A DNA stretch of 20,545 nucleotides, taken from the NCBI GenBank assembly GCA_038117225.1, contig JAYOFM010000069.1, positions 1-20,545 of the forward strand. The letters are read 5' to 3'. Below, piece after piece: positions 1 to 6,897 of this stretch. Position 1 is the first letter of the stretch. Every line of letters begins with the position of its first letter. The notes beneath the pieces were generated by a model that was given only the letters and a program-made list of their open reading frames with translations, did no database searches and was not told the origin of the DNA. This stretch comes from JAYOFM01 sp038117225 (GTDB taxonomy: Bacteria; Pseudomonadota; Alphaproteobacteria; Rhodospirillales; Casp-alpha2). A program made the translations under genes and the position numbers.

Positions 1-2
1 AT

Positions 3-79
3 TGGTCGGAGTGAGAGGATTTGAACCTCCGACCCCTGCCTCCCGAAGACAGTGCTCTACCAGGCTGAGCTACACTCCG
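3..79 (-). tRNA. tRNA-Pro (anticodon CGG)
   Basis: On the minus strand this folds as a complete cloverleaf. The acceptor stem CGGAGTG pairs with CACTCCG, followed by discriminator A and an encoded CCA. The D arm is GCTC/GAGC, and the anticodon stem CTGTC/GGCAG encloses the loop TTCGGGA, which gives anticodon CGG. The T arm GGAGG/CCTCT carries TTCAAAT. Anticodon CGG reads proline codon CCG, common in GC-rich genomes. It lies just downstream of the polyprenyl synthase gene on the same strand but has its own likely promoter. Confidence 0.95.
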
Positions 80-96
80 ACCGTGGGATGGCGCGG

Positions 97-125
97 GTTA
101 TAGCCGCTCGCCGCCGGCTCGGCAA
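97..125 (-). promoter_or_regulatory. Probable sigma70 promoter of tRNA-Pro
   Basis: Read on the minus strand, TTGCCG (120-125) is followed after 17 bases by TATAAC (97-102). The start would fall about 10 bases before the tRNA 5' end. The box sequences, spacing and position all fit a stable-RNA promoter. It sits in the short gap after the stop of the upstream gene. Confidence 0.5.
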
Positions 126-129
126 TCGG

Positions 130-1146
130 TTAGTGCGCGCGCTCGATGCAGAAGTCGATGAGGTCGACCAATGCCGATTTTTCCGGGCTTTCCGGGAACA
201 GGCCGAGGGCGTCGCGGGCGATGGCGCCATAGTGCCGCGCGCGGGCGAGGCTGTCGGTGATCGCACCATGGCTTTCCATCAGGCGTATGGCGTGGGGCAG
301 GTCGTCGTCGGTCTGCTCCAGGCGTTCGACCGTGCGGCGCCAGAACTCGCGCTCGGCCTCGTCGCCGCGGCGGAAGGCGAGAATGATCGGCAGCGTGATC
401 TTGCCCTCGCGGAAATCGTCGCCGACGGTCTTGCCCAGTTCCGCTTGCCGGGCCGAATAGTCGAGCACATCGTCGATCAGTTGGAAGGTGACACCGAGAT
501 TGCGGCCGAAGGCTTCTAGCGCCTGTTCTTCCAACTTCGGCCGGTCGGCGACGACGGCGCCGATACGGCAGGCGGCGGAAAACAGGGCCGCCGTCTTGGC
601 CTCGATGACTTCCAGGTATTTCGGTTCGCCCGTGGTGGTGTCGTTGGTGGTCAACAGTTGCATTACCTCGCCCTCGGCGATCACCGAGGAGGCGCGGCTG
701 AGGATCGCCAGCACGTCCAGCGAGCCGTCCTCGACCATCAATTCGAACGAGCGGGAAAACAGAAAATCGCCAACCAGGACACTGGCCTTGTTGCCGAAAA
801 CAGCGTTGGCGGTTTGCAGGCCGCGGCGCAGGTCACTGTCATCGACCACGTCGTCGTGCAGCAGGGTCGCCGTGTGGATGAATTCGACGCAGGCGGCGAG
901 CCCGACATGGCGCTGTCCGCGATAGCCGCACATGCGTGACGCCGCCAGCGTCAACATCGGGCGCAGCCGCTTGCCGCCGGCGGCGATGATGTGTCCGGCG
1001 AGTTGTGGAATCAGCGCCACCGGGCTGTCCATGCGTTTCAGGATGACCTCGTTGACGGCCCTGAGATCGTCGCCGACCAACGCCGTCAATGCGTCCACCG
1101 TCGGCCGCTTGTCGCGGCCATCGTCCAGGTTGACGACAATACCCAC
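130..1146 (-). CDS. ispB: Long-chain trans-polyprenyl diphosphate synthase (octaprenyl/decaprenyl type)
   Basis: This enzyme condenses isopentenyl diphosphate units onto an allylic primer to make the C40-C50 side chain of ubiquinone. The 338-residue protein has both aspartate-rich motifs of the family. The first is DDVVDDSDLRRG at about residues 98-109, and the second is DDVLD at 225-229. A GGKRLRP substrate-binding motif lies near residue 57 and GDDFREGK near 242. Alanine sits five residues before the first motif, as is usual in long-chain synthases. The start is GTG, with GGGAG six bases upstream. The exact product length (C40 or C50, ispB or ddsA) cannot be told from sequence alone. It is divergent from the DUF2007 gene. 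Confidence 0.9.
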   Translation of the reverse strand: MGIVVNLDDGRDKRPTVDALTALVGDDLRAVNEVILKRMDSPVALIPQLAGHIIAAGGKRLRPMLTLAASRMCGYRGQRHVGLAACVEFIHTATLLHDDVVDDSDLRRGLQTANAVFGNKASVLVGDFLFSRSFELMVEDGSLDVLAILSRASSVIAEGEVMQLLTTNDTTTGEPKYLEVIEAKTAALFSAACRIGAVVADRPKLEEQALEAFGRNLGVTFQLIDDVLDYSARQAELGKTVGDDFREGKITLPIILAFRRGDEAEREFWRRTVERLEQTDDDLPHAIRLMESHGAITDSLARARHYGAIARDALGLFPESPEKSALVDLIDFCIERAH

Positions 1147-1205
1147 CCGTTGCTCCCGCGCCAGTTTTCATCCCGCGATGCTTGACCGCGAGACCGTTGG
1201 CGGGA

Positions 1206-1235
1206 AGCATAGGGATCGCGCCAAGGACGGGTCAA
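1206..1235 (-). promoter_or_regulatory. Probable sigma70 promoter of the polyprenyl synthase gene
   Basis: On the minus strand TTGACC (1230-1235) is separated by 18 bases from TATGCT (1206-1211). This pair resembles many alphaproteobacterial housekeeping promoters. It predicts a transcript start near 1199 and a leader of about 50 bases before the GTG at 1146. Confidence 0.5.
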
Positions 1236-1288
1236 GCCCGCGCCCCGATCTTCCGCGCGCTTGCACGGAAAGCAGGAGACTCGAAGCC

Positions 1289-1507
1289 TTGGTTGAACTG
1301 ACGCGAACCAACAACCCGGTCTTTCTGTCCTGGCTGGTGGCTCATCTGGCCGACGCGGATATCGAGGCCTTGGTGCTCGATCAGCACGCCAGCGCGCTTG
1401 ATGGTTCGATCTCGGCGGTGCCGCGCCGGGTCATGGTGGATGATGGGGACCTGTGGCGCGCCCGTTTGGTGCTGGCCGAGGGCGAAGCCATTGCCAACGG
1501 CCCCTGA
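1289..1507 (+). CDS. DUF2007-family small protein
   Basis: The 72-residue product has the pattern of the DUF2007 family (putative signal-transducing protein, DUF2007). It opens VELTRTNNPVFLSWL, continues with a DADIEALVLDQH segment, then a GSI..VPRRVMVDD segment, and ends in an acidic/alanine helix. The role of the family is not established. The start is TTG at 1289, with AGGAG ten bases upstream. No ATG in frame would give the conserved N-terminus. The 3' end overlaps the next gene by 17 bases, so the two are probably translated together. Pairing of this family with a TrmN6-like methyltransferase fits my general recollection of alphaproteobacteria but was not checked. Confidence 0.8.
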   Translation: MVELTRTNNPVFLSWLVAHLADADIEALVLDQHASALDGSISAVPRRVMVDDGDLWRARLVLAEGEAIANGP

Positions 1508-2246
1508 ACCGGCGCGGACTGATCTCACCGAGGATGCGTTGCTCGGCGGCCGCGTCCGATTGCTGCAGCCACGCGGCGGTTTCCGCAGCGCCATCGATCC
1601 GATCCTGCTCGCCGCCGCCATCCCCGCGTTGCCCGGCCAGCGGGCGCTCGAACTCGGCTGCGGATCAGGCGCCGCCGCGTTGGCGCTGGCGGCGCGGCTG
1701 ACGGAAATCCAGGTTCACGGCCTCGACAGTGCGGGGGATCTGATCGACTTGGCCAACCGCAGCGCCGGACTGAACAATATGGGGGGCCGCGTCAGCTTCA
1801 GCGCCGGTGATGTCCTACGCGCGATCAATGGCGGCCCCTTCGATCATGTCATGGCCAACCCGCCCTACCTCAAGTTCGACCATGGTCACCCGCCGGCCGA
1901 CCCCGCGCGCCGCCGCGCCGTGGTCGAAGGCACGGCAACGCTCGCGGACTGGGTGCGGGCGGCAATGGCCGCGGCCGGCGACGGCGGCAGCGTGACGTTC
2001 GTCCATCGCCATGATCGCGCCGACGAACTTGTCGATCTGCTGGCCGACGGGGGCGGAGACATCCGCCTGCTGCCGCTGTGGCCGAAGCAACCGGGCGACG
2101 GCGCCAAACGGGTCATCGTCCAGGCATGGAAGGGCAGGGACGGCGCCACGCGCCGCCTCGACGGCCTGATCCTGCACCGCGCCGATGGCGCCTACACGGC
2201 GGCGGCGGAGGCGGTCTTGCGCGATGCCGCCGCTCTCGGCCTATAA
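1491..2246 (+). CDS. TrmN6-like SAM-dependent methyltransferase
   Basis: This is a class I SAM-dependent methyltransferase of the COG4123 type, related to the enzyme that methylates N6 of A37 in tRNA-Val. The SAM-binding motif ELGCGSG lies near residues 54-60. The catalytic NPPY motif, typical of N6-adenine methylation, is at 123-126. An N-terminal ...LLGGRVRLLQPRGGFR segment and the DPILLAA helix also fit the family. The 251-residue length is normal. I place the start at TTG 1491, inside the end of the DUF2007 gene, because GAGGG lies eight bases upstream and the conserved region begins soon after. The substrate is inferred from the family; other nucleic acid or protein targets are possible. 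Confidence 0.8.
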   Translation: MPTAPEPARTDLTEDALLGGRVRLLQPRGGFRSAIDPILLAAAIPALPGQRALELGCGSGAAALALAARLTEIQVHGLDSAGDLIDLANRSAGLNNMGGRVSFSAGDVLRAINGGPFDHVMANPPYLKFDHGHPPADPARRRAVVEGTATLADWVRAAMAAAGDGGSVTFVHRHDRADELVDLLADGGGDIRLLPLWPKQPGDGAKRVIVQAWKGRDGATRRLDGLILHRADGAYTAAAEAVLRDAAALGL

Positions 2247-2281
2247 TGGCGCTCTCGGACAACCGATAGGCACCTTGGGCC

Positions 2282-3148
2282 ATGCCGAAAGACCGCCACC
2301 CGTTGGCATTCCTTCCGTTCGCGCGATTCCGCGATCCGCCGCCGGTGGTCGCGGTGGTGCCGCTCAACGGCGTCATCGGCCGTGTCGGGCCCATGCGCCG
2401 GGGTCTCGACATCGCCACCATCGCGCCGCTGCTTGAACGCGCATTCGCCCTCAGGCGTCTCGACGCGGTCGCGCTCGCCATCAATTCACCGGGGGGTTCA
2501 CCCGTGCAGTCGGCGTTGATTGCCAAGCGCATCCGCGATCTGGCGCAGGAACACGACGTGCCGGTGCTGGCGTTCTGCGAGGACGTGGCGGCCTCGGGCG
2601 GTTATTGGCTGGCCTGCGCCGCCGATGAAATCTACGCCGATGCCAATTCCATCATCGGCTCCATCGGCGTCGTTTCGTCCGGTTTCGGTCTTGGCGGCCT
2701 GATCGAGAAGCTCGGCGTCGAACGCCGCCTGCACACCGCCGGCGCGCGCAAGGCCATGCTCGACCCGTTTGGCCCCGAACGGGAAGACGACGTCGCCCAC
2801 CTGAAATCGATCCAGGGCGAGATGCACGAGGATTTCAAGGCCATGGTGCGCGAACGCCGCGGCCGCCGGCTATTGGATAACGAGGACGAGTTGTTTTCCG
2901 GCGCCTTCTGGACCGGCACACGGGCCAAGGAACTCGGCCTGATCGACGACCTCGGCGAGATGCGCGCCACCCTGCGCCAGCGTTTCGGCGACAAGGTCCG
3001 CATCAAGCGGGTCGAGCGCTCGCGCCCCTGGTTCCAGCGCCGCTTCGGTTTCGGTGCGAATGTGGGCGCGCCAAGTTCCGGGCTCTGGGTGAATGATGCC
3101 CTCGCCGCCGTCGAGGAACGCCTGATGTGGAATCGTTTCGGTCTCTAG
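2282..3148 (+). CDS. S49-family serine peptidase (SppA/SohB type)
   Basis: This is a signal-peptide-peptidase-like protein of 288 residues, corresponding to a single S49 domain (short form) rather than the doubled domain of E. coli SppA. The core begins with VVAVVPLNGVIG near residue 22 and contains the oxyanion-region motif INSPGGSP near 68-74. The nucleophile is Ser105 in DVAASGGYW. A lysine, Lys157 in AGARKAMLDPF, lies 52 residues later, matching the Ser-Lys spacing I recall for the Bacillus SppA dyad. There is no obvious N-terminal membrane helix, so it may be cytoplasmic or peripherally attached. It starts 35 bases after the methyltransferase and probably shares its transcript. The ribosome site is weak. 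Confidence 0.88.
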   Translation: MPKDRHPLAFLPFARFRDPPPVVAVVPLNGVIGRVGPMRRGLDIATIAPLLERAFALRRLDAVALAINSPGGSPVQSALIAKRIRDLAQEHDVPVLAFCEDVAASGGYWLACAADEIYADANSIIGSIGVVSSGFGLGGLIEKLGVERRLHTAGARKAMLDPFGPEREDDVAHLKSIQGEMHEDFKAMVRERRGRRLLDNEDELFSGAFWTGTRAKELGLIDDLGEMRATLRQRFGDKVRIKRVERSRPWFQRRFGFGANVGAPSSGLWVNDALAAVEERLMWNRFGL

Positions 3149-3212
3149 TGCCAATGCTCTAGTGCCAATGCTCTAGGGTCGGTGCGCTAGGGTCAGTGCT
3201 CTGGGGCCAATC
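3143..3212 (+). repeat. Five tandem 14-bp repeats
   Basis: Five consecutive 14-base units begin at 3143, 3157, 3171, 3185 and 3199. The first two are identical (CTCTAGTGCCAATG), and the later three diverge to CTCTAGGGTCGGTG, CGCTAGGGTCAGTG and CTCTGGGGCCAATC. The first unit contains the last leucine codon and TAG stop of the protease gene, and the array fills most of the gap to the next gene. No function is evident. Confidence 0.85.
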
Positions 3213-3214
3213 CC

Positions 3215-3244
3215 TTGACCGTTCACGCAACCGCTGCCTAAAAG
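3215..3244 (+). promoter_or_regulatory. Possible promoter before the zinc-ribbon gene
   Basis: TTGACC (3215-3220) is followed by TAAAAG (3239-3244) with an 18-base spacer. The predicted start would fall almost on the ATG at 3252, giving a very short leader. The -10 candidate also overlaps the Shine-Dalgarno sequence AAAGG, so this is a weak call. Confidence 0.2.
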
Positions 3245-3251
3245 GTCCGCC

Positions 3252-3527
3252 ATGTTCGGCTTCAGCCTCACCAAGCTGGTCTTCACCATCGCCGCCGTTG
3301 TCGGTGTTTGGTACGTCTTCAAATGGGCCGGCCGCATTCAGGTGCGCCAGCAGGAAGAAGCCCGCGAGCGAATCCGCCGGGAAAAAGCCACGGGAGATGC
3401 CGAAGCGGCCCGTCGACAACGGGCCGCCGCCGCCGAGGACATGATCAAGTGCCCGACCTGTGGGGAATACGTGGCCGCGTCCGCCGCGCGGAGTTGCGGC
3501 AAGGCGGACTGTCCATACCCGGGCTGA
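3252..3527 (+). CDS. Small membrane-anchored zinc-ribbon-like protein, function unknown
   Basis: I do not recognise a named family with certainty. The 91-residue product has a single hydrophobic segment at about residues 7-24. A charged, glutamate/arginine-rich helix follows at 30-62. The C-terminal tail carries four cysteines (C67, C70, C82, C87), CxxC plus CxxxxC, typical of a zinc-ribbon or zinc-finger site. The layout recalls short proteins of the PP0621 kind, but the homology is not assured. Topology would put the zinc site in the cytoplasm if the positive-inside rule holds. ATG 3252 has AAAGG six bases upstream. The last codons and stop are part of a perfect hairpin. Confidence 0.75.
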   Translation: MFGFSLTKLVFTIAAVVGVWYVFKWAGRIQVRQQEEARERIRREKATGDAEAARRQRAAAAEDMIKCPTCGEYVAASAARSCGKADCPYPG

Positions 3528-3539
3528 CGCCCGGGTATG
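3514..3539 (+). terminator. Hairpin at the end of the zinc-ribbon gene, possible terminator
   Basis: A perfect 10-bp inverted repeat (CATACCCGGG with CCCGGGTATG) encloses a 6-base loop, and the TGA stop (3525-3527) lies in that loop. The following TTAGTTGCTTT is only moderately T-rich. It could end the upstream transcript or protect its 3' end. Confidence 0.45.
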
Positions 3540-3550
3540 TTAGTTGCTTT

Positions 3551-3575
3551 CCCTCAAGCGCCGGGCGCCTGAGGG
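3551..3575. repeat. Second hairpin in the sppA/zinc-protein to glyQ gap
   Basis: The arms CCCTCA-A-GCGC and GCGC-C-TGAGGG pair over ten positions with one A-C mismatch and a 3-base loop. No T tract follows directly. It may add to termination together with the flanking hairpins. Confidence 0.4.
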
Positions 3576-3590
3576 GCAATCCAAAAATAC

Positions 3591-3614
3591 CCCCCGGCTT
3601 GATAAAGCCGGGGG
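3591..3614. repeat. Third hairpin / inverted repeat around the glyQ -35 box
   Basis: The perfect 10-bp arms CCCCCGGCTT and AAGCCGGGGG are separated by GATA. On the minus strand the hairpin is followed by TATTTTTGG, which looks like a terminator tail, although no minus-strand gene ends here. On the plus strand the loop contains most of the candidate -35 box of glyQ, so it may instead be an operator-like site. Confidence 0.55.
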
Positions 3615-3627
3615 TGAGCCCTACATT
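3599..3627 (+). promoter_or_regulatory. Probable sigma70 promoter of glyQ-glyS
   Basis: TTGATA (3599-3604) and TACATT (3622-3627) are separated by 17 bases. The start near 3634 would give a leader of about 32 bases to the ATG at 3666. The -35 element is in the loop and arm of an inverted repeat. Confidence 0.45.
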
Positions 3628-3665
3628 CCGCCGCGTCGATTCCTGATGTGGGATTCCAACCCGCG

Positions 3666-4574
3666 ATGCCGCAGAATCCAGCGCCCGATCCGGATACCTG
3701 CTTCCAAAGCCTGATCCTCAAGTTGCAGGAATTTTGGGCCGCCGAGGGCTGTGTCATCCTGCAACCCTATGACATGGAAGTTGGTGCCGGGACGTTTCAC
3801 CCGGCGACCACCCTGCGCTCTCTTGGGCGCCCCGACGACGTCTGGAATTGCGCCTACGTGCAGCCGTCGCGCCGCCCCACCGACGGCCGCTATGGCGAAA
3901 ACCCCAATCGGCTACAGCACTATTATCAGTTCCAGGTGCTGATGAAGCCGTCGCCGGAAAACATCCAGCAGCTTTACCTCGACAGCCTGGTGGCGCTCGG
4001 CATCGATCCCGCCCTGCACGATATCCGTTTCGTCGAGGACGACTGGGAAAGCCCGACACTGGGCGCCTGGGGACTCGGCTGGGAAGTCTGGTGCGATGGC
4101 ATGGAAGTCACCCAGTTCACCTATTTCCAGCAGGTCGGCGGCTATGAATGCAATCCGGTGCCGGCGGAACTGACTTACGGCCTCGAACGCTTGGCCATGT
4201 ACGTCCAGGGGGTCGAGAACGTCTTTGATCTGGATTGGAACGGGCGCGCCGCCGACAACGGCGGCAAGCGCTACCGCGACGTATTCCATCAGGCCGAGGT
4301 CGAATACTCGGCGCACAACTTCGAATACGCCAACACCGACATGCTGCGCCGCCATTTCGAGGACGCGGAGGCTGAATGCGCGGCGTTGCTCGAGGCCAAG
4401 CTGGCGCTACCCGCCTACGACCAATGCCTCAAGGCGAGCCACCTGTTCAATCTGCTCGACGCGCGTGGCGTCATCAGCGTCACCGAACGCCAGGCCTACA
4501 TCGGCCGCGTGCGCAACCTCTCCCGGGGCTCGGCCCGGCAGTGGCTGCTCAGCCAGGGCGTGGAGGTCGAGTGA
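3666..4574 (+). CDS. glyQ: Glycyl-tRNA synthetase alpha subunit
   Basis: This is the catalytic alpha chain of the bacterial two-subunit (alpha2beta2) class II glycyl-tRNA synthetase, which activates glycine and charges tRNA-Gly. Family blocks are very clear: GCVILQPYDMEVGAGTFHP, VQPSRRPTDGRYGENPNRLQ, FVEDDWESPTLGAWGLGWE and MEVTQFTYFQQVGG. The start at ATG 3666 gives 302 residues, close to the usual length of about 300. An in-frame ATG at 3648 would add six residues and is the alternative; neither has a strong Shine-Dalgarno sequence. The stop overlaps the glyS ATG by one base, so the two subunits are translationally coupled. Confidence 0.97.
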   Translation: MPQNPAPDPDTCFQSLILKLQEFWAAEGCVILQPYDMEVGAGTFHPATTLRSLGRPDDVWNCAYVQPSRRPTDGRYGENPNRLQHYYQFQVLMKPSPENIQQLYLDSLVALGIDPALHDIRFVEDDWESPTLGAWGLGWEVWCDGMEVTQFTYFQQVGGYECNPVPAELTYGLERLAMYVQGVENVFDLDWNGRAADNGGKRYRDVFHQAEVEYSAHNFEYANTDMLRRHFEDAEAECAALLEAKLALPAYDQCLKASHLFNLLDARGVISVTERQAYIGRVRNLSRGSARQWLLSQGVEVE

Positions 4575-6607
4575 TGGCTGCCGCCAAGGGAGAGTTGCTG
4601 CTCGAAATCCTTTCGGAAGAAATTCCCGCGCGCATGCAGGCCCGCGCCGCCGATGATCTGAAGCGGCTGGTGACGGACGGGCTGAAGGCGGCGGGGATGG
4701 AATTCGACGGCGCGGAGGCCCACGTCACCCCGCGCCGGCTCGTCCTCGTCGTCAATGGCTTGCCGGAAAATCAGCCTGACGTATCCGAGGAAAAACGCGG
4801 GCCCCGCACAGACGCGCCCGAGAAGGCCCTTAACGGCTTCAAGGGGTCGCTGCCCGAAGGCGCGGTGATCGAGGAACGGGAGACGGAGAAGGGGACTTTC
4901 TTCTTCGCCAAGGTGGAGAAGACCGGCGAGGCCACGGCGGTGGTACTGCCCGGCGTGCTCGCCAAGGCATTCGCCGATCTGCCGTGGCCGAAGTCCATGC
5001 GTTGGGCGTCACACGAAATGCGCTGGGTGCGGCCGGTGCACTCGCTACTGGTGATGTTCGACGGTGTCGTGATCGATGCGGCGTTTGGTCCCGTCGCCGC
5101 CGGCAATGCGACGACGGGCCACCGTTTCCTGGCGCCCGGCGCCATCACGGTCACCGAATTCGCCGACTATCAGTCGAAACTTCGCGCCGCCTTCGTGCTA
5201 CTCGACCGGGACGAACGCAAGCGGACCATCGCCGATGCCGCCATCGCCCTCGCCAAGGCGGAAGGGCTGACCCTCAAGGACGATCCCGCGTTGCTCGACG
5301 AAGTCGCCGGCCTGGTCGAATGGCCGATCGTCCACGTCGGCACCATCGACGAGGAATTCATGGACGTGCCGCCCGAGGTGCTGGTCACCTCCATGCGCTC
5401 GCACCAGAAATATTTCTCGACCCTGGATGCCGGCGGCAAACTCGCCAACCGCTTCATCGTCGTCGCCAACACGGAAACCACGGACGGCGGCAAGCAGGTC
5501 ATCGCCGGCAACGAACGGGTCCTGCGCGCCCGTCTCGCCGATGCCAAGTTCTTCTGGGACCAGGACCGCAAGGCGACCCTGGAAAGCCGGGTCGACGCGC
5601 TCAGGGACCGGGTGTTTCACGCTAAGTTGGGATCGGTCTTGGACAAGGTCGAACGCATGGAAGCGTTAGCTGCCGATCTTGCCGAACATGTACCTGGCGC
5701 CGACGCCGAAAAGGCCCGCCGCGCCGCCCGCCTCGCCAAGGCCGACCTTTCCACCGGCATGGTCGGCGAATTCCCCGATCTGCAAGGAATCATGGGCCGC
5801 TATTACGCGGTCAATGACGATGAAGATGCCGCCGTCGCCGAGGCCATCGCCGAACACTATTCTCCGCTCGGTCCGGGCGATGCCTGCCCGACGGCTCCGG
5901 AAAGCATCTGTGTCGCGCTGGCCGATAAGATCGATACGCTGGTCGGCTTTTGGTCTATCGACGAAAAACCGACGGGTTCGAAGGACCCGTATGCACTGCG
6001 TCGGTCGGCGCTGGGTGTCATCCGTTTGATAATCGAGAACGGCCTTCGGCTGCGCCTCTTGGCAATCCTCGGTGCTCACGCGGAAGACCTGATCGCCTTT
6101 TTCGCCGACCGCCTGAAGGTGCATCTGCGCGAGCAGGGGGTGCGGCATGACCATGTGGATGCGGTGTTCGCGCTGGGCGGCGAGGATGATCTGGTGCGGC
6201 TGCTGGCCCGGGTCTCGGCATTGTCGGATTTCCTCGCCAGCGAGGACGGCGGCAATCTGCTGACCGCCTATCGGCGCGCCGCCAATATCCTCAAGATCGA
6301 GGAGAAAAAGGACGATTGTTCCTATGCCGAGGCGGCGGATGCGTCGTTGTTCAGCCAGGACGAGGAAAAAGCGCTGGCCGCCGGCTTGGCGGACGCGGCG
6401 CCGCGCATCGCCGAGGCCGTCGCCAAGGAACGCTTCGCCGACGCCATGGCGGTGCTGGCCGGCCTGAGGGCGCCGGTCGACAGCTTCTTCGATGCGGTCA
6501 CGGTCAATGCCGATGACGCGGCATTGCGGGCCAACCGCCTGAAACTTCTCTCCGGCATCCGCTCGGCGCTCGACGGCGTCGCCGATTTTTCGCGCATCGA
6601 GGGCTAG
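4574..6607 (+). CDS. glyS: Glycyl-tRNA synthetase beta subunit
   Basis: This is the beta chain of the tetrameric glycyl-tRNA synthetase, needed for tRNA binding. The 677-residue length fits the family. Recognisable blocks are the N-terminal LLLEILSEEIPARMQ, the VTPRRL segment, MRSHQKYF at about 274-281, GEFPDLQGIMGRYYA in the middle, and ADKIDTLVGFW...KPTGSKDPYALRRSALGVIRL. The C-terminal third is the anticodon-binding-like region. ATG 4574 has GGAGG seven bases upstream inside glyQ and shares its A with the glyQ stop codon. A long open frame upstream of this ATG is only overlap with glyQ. No terminator is evident after the stop. Confidence 0.97.
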   Translation: MAAAKGELLLEILSEEIPARMQARAADDLKRLVTDGLKAAGMEFDGAEAHVTPRRLVLVVNGLPENQPDVSEEKRGPRTDAPEKALNGFKGSLPEGAVIEERETEKGTFFFAKVEKTGEATAVVLPGVLAKAFADLPWPKSMRWASHEMRWVRPVHSLLVMFDGVVIDAAFGPVAAGNATTGHRFLAPGAITVTEFADYQSKLRAAFVLLDRDERKRTIADAAIALAKAEGLTLKDDPALLDEVAGLVEWPIVHVGTIDEEFMDVPPEVLVTSMRSHQKYFSTLDAGGKLANRFIVVANTETTDGGKQVIAGNERVLRARLADAKFFWDQDRKATLESRVDALRDRVFHAKLGSVLDKVERMEALAADLAEHVPGADAEKARRAARLAKADLSTGMVGEFPDLQGIMGRYYAVNDDEDAAVAEAIAEHYSPLGPGDACPTAPESICVALADKIDTLVGFWSIDEKPTGSKDPYALRRSALGVIRLIIENGLRLRLLAILGAHAEDLIAFFADRLKVHLREQGVRHDHVDAVFALGGEDDLVRLLARVSALSDFLASEDGGNLLTAYRRAANILKIEEKKDDCSYAEAADASLFSQDEEKALAAGLADAAPRIAEAVAKERFADAMAVLAGLRAPVDSFFDAVTVNADDAALRANRLKLLSGIRSALDGVADFSRIEG

Positions 6608-6797
6608 GCTTCCGATGGATAGCGTGTGTGCTGAAGGAATGCAGAGATTGAACCGCGGAGATTAGAGTGAATTTTCTTTCCGACCTTGTGACCGGCGCGT
6701 CGTCGACTTATCTGAAGGTGGTCTCTATTCAATCCTCTTGGGCGGCCGCGCAGGTTTTGGCGCGTCCGGCATGACGTGGGTGGAGGCCAATGACCAC

Positions 6798-6811
6798 AAA
6801 TGTCCACATTT
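6798..6811. promoter_or_regulatory. Short inverted repeat, possible operator
   Basis: AAATGT and ACATTT form perfect 6-bp arms separated by CC. The size and symmetry suit a dimeric regulator, but no known consensus is recognised. It lies about 150 bases upstream of the ppdK start. Confidence 0.25.
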
Positions 6812-6850
6812 CGCGCTCGTCGAACGGTAGTTTCTAATTATATCAATGAG

Positions 6851-6879
6851 TTGATCCGTTTTTACCGGCTAGATAACGC
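6851..6879 (+). promoter_or_regulatory. Weak promoter candidate for ppdK
   Basis: TTGATC (6851-6856) and TAACGC (6874-6879) have a 17-base spacer. The -10 match is poor and it overlaps the first GRTAAC repeat, so a different promoter is quite possible. Confidence 0.25.
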
Positions 6880-6897
6880 ATGGTAACGGACGATAAC
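6872..6897. repeat. Three GRTAAC repeats at 10-bp spacing
   Basis: GATAAC at 6872-6877, GGTAAC at 6882-6887 and GATAAC at 6892-6897 start exactly ten bases apart. This is one helical turn, so all copies face the same side of the DNA. The last copy ends 63 bases before the ppdK ATG. Confidence 0.6.

Noticed and set aside
4376..4573. N-terminal extension of the glyS frame into glyQ
   Set aside because: GlyS homologues begin at the ...KGELLLEILSEEIPARMQ block; ATG 4574 with GGAGG upstream is the natural start.
6615..6665. Short plus-strand frame of 16 codons after glyS
   Set aside because: It is very short, with only a poor purine stretch upstream and no sign of a leader-peptide attenuator.
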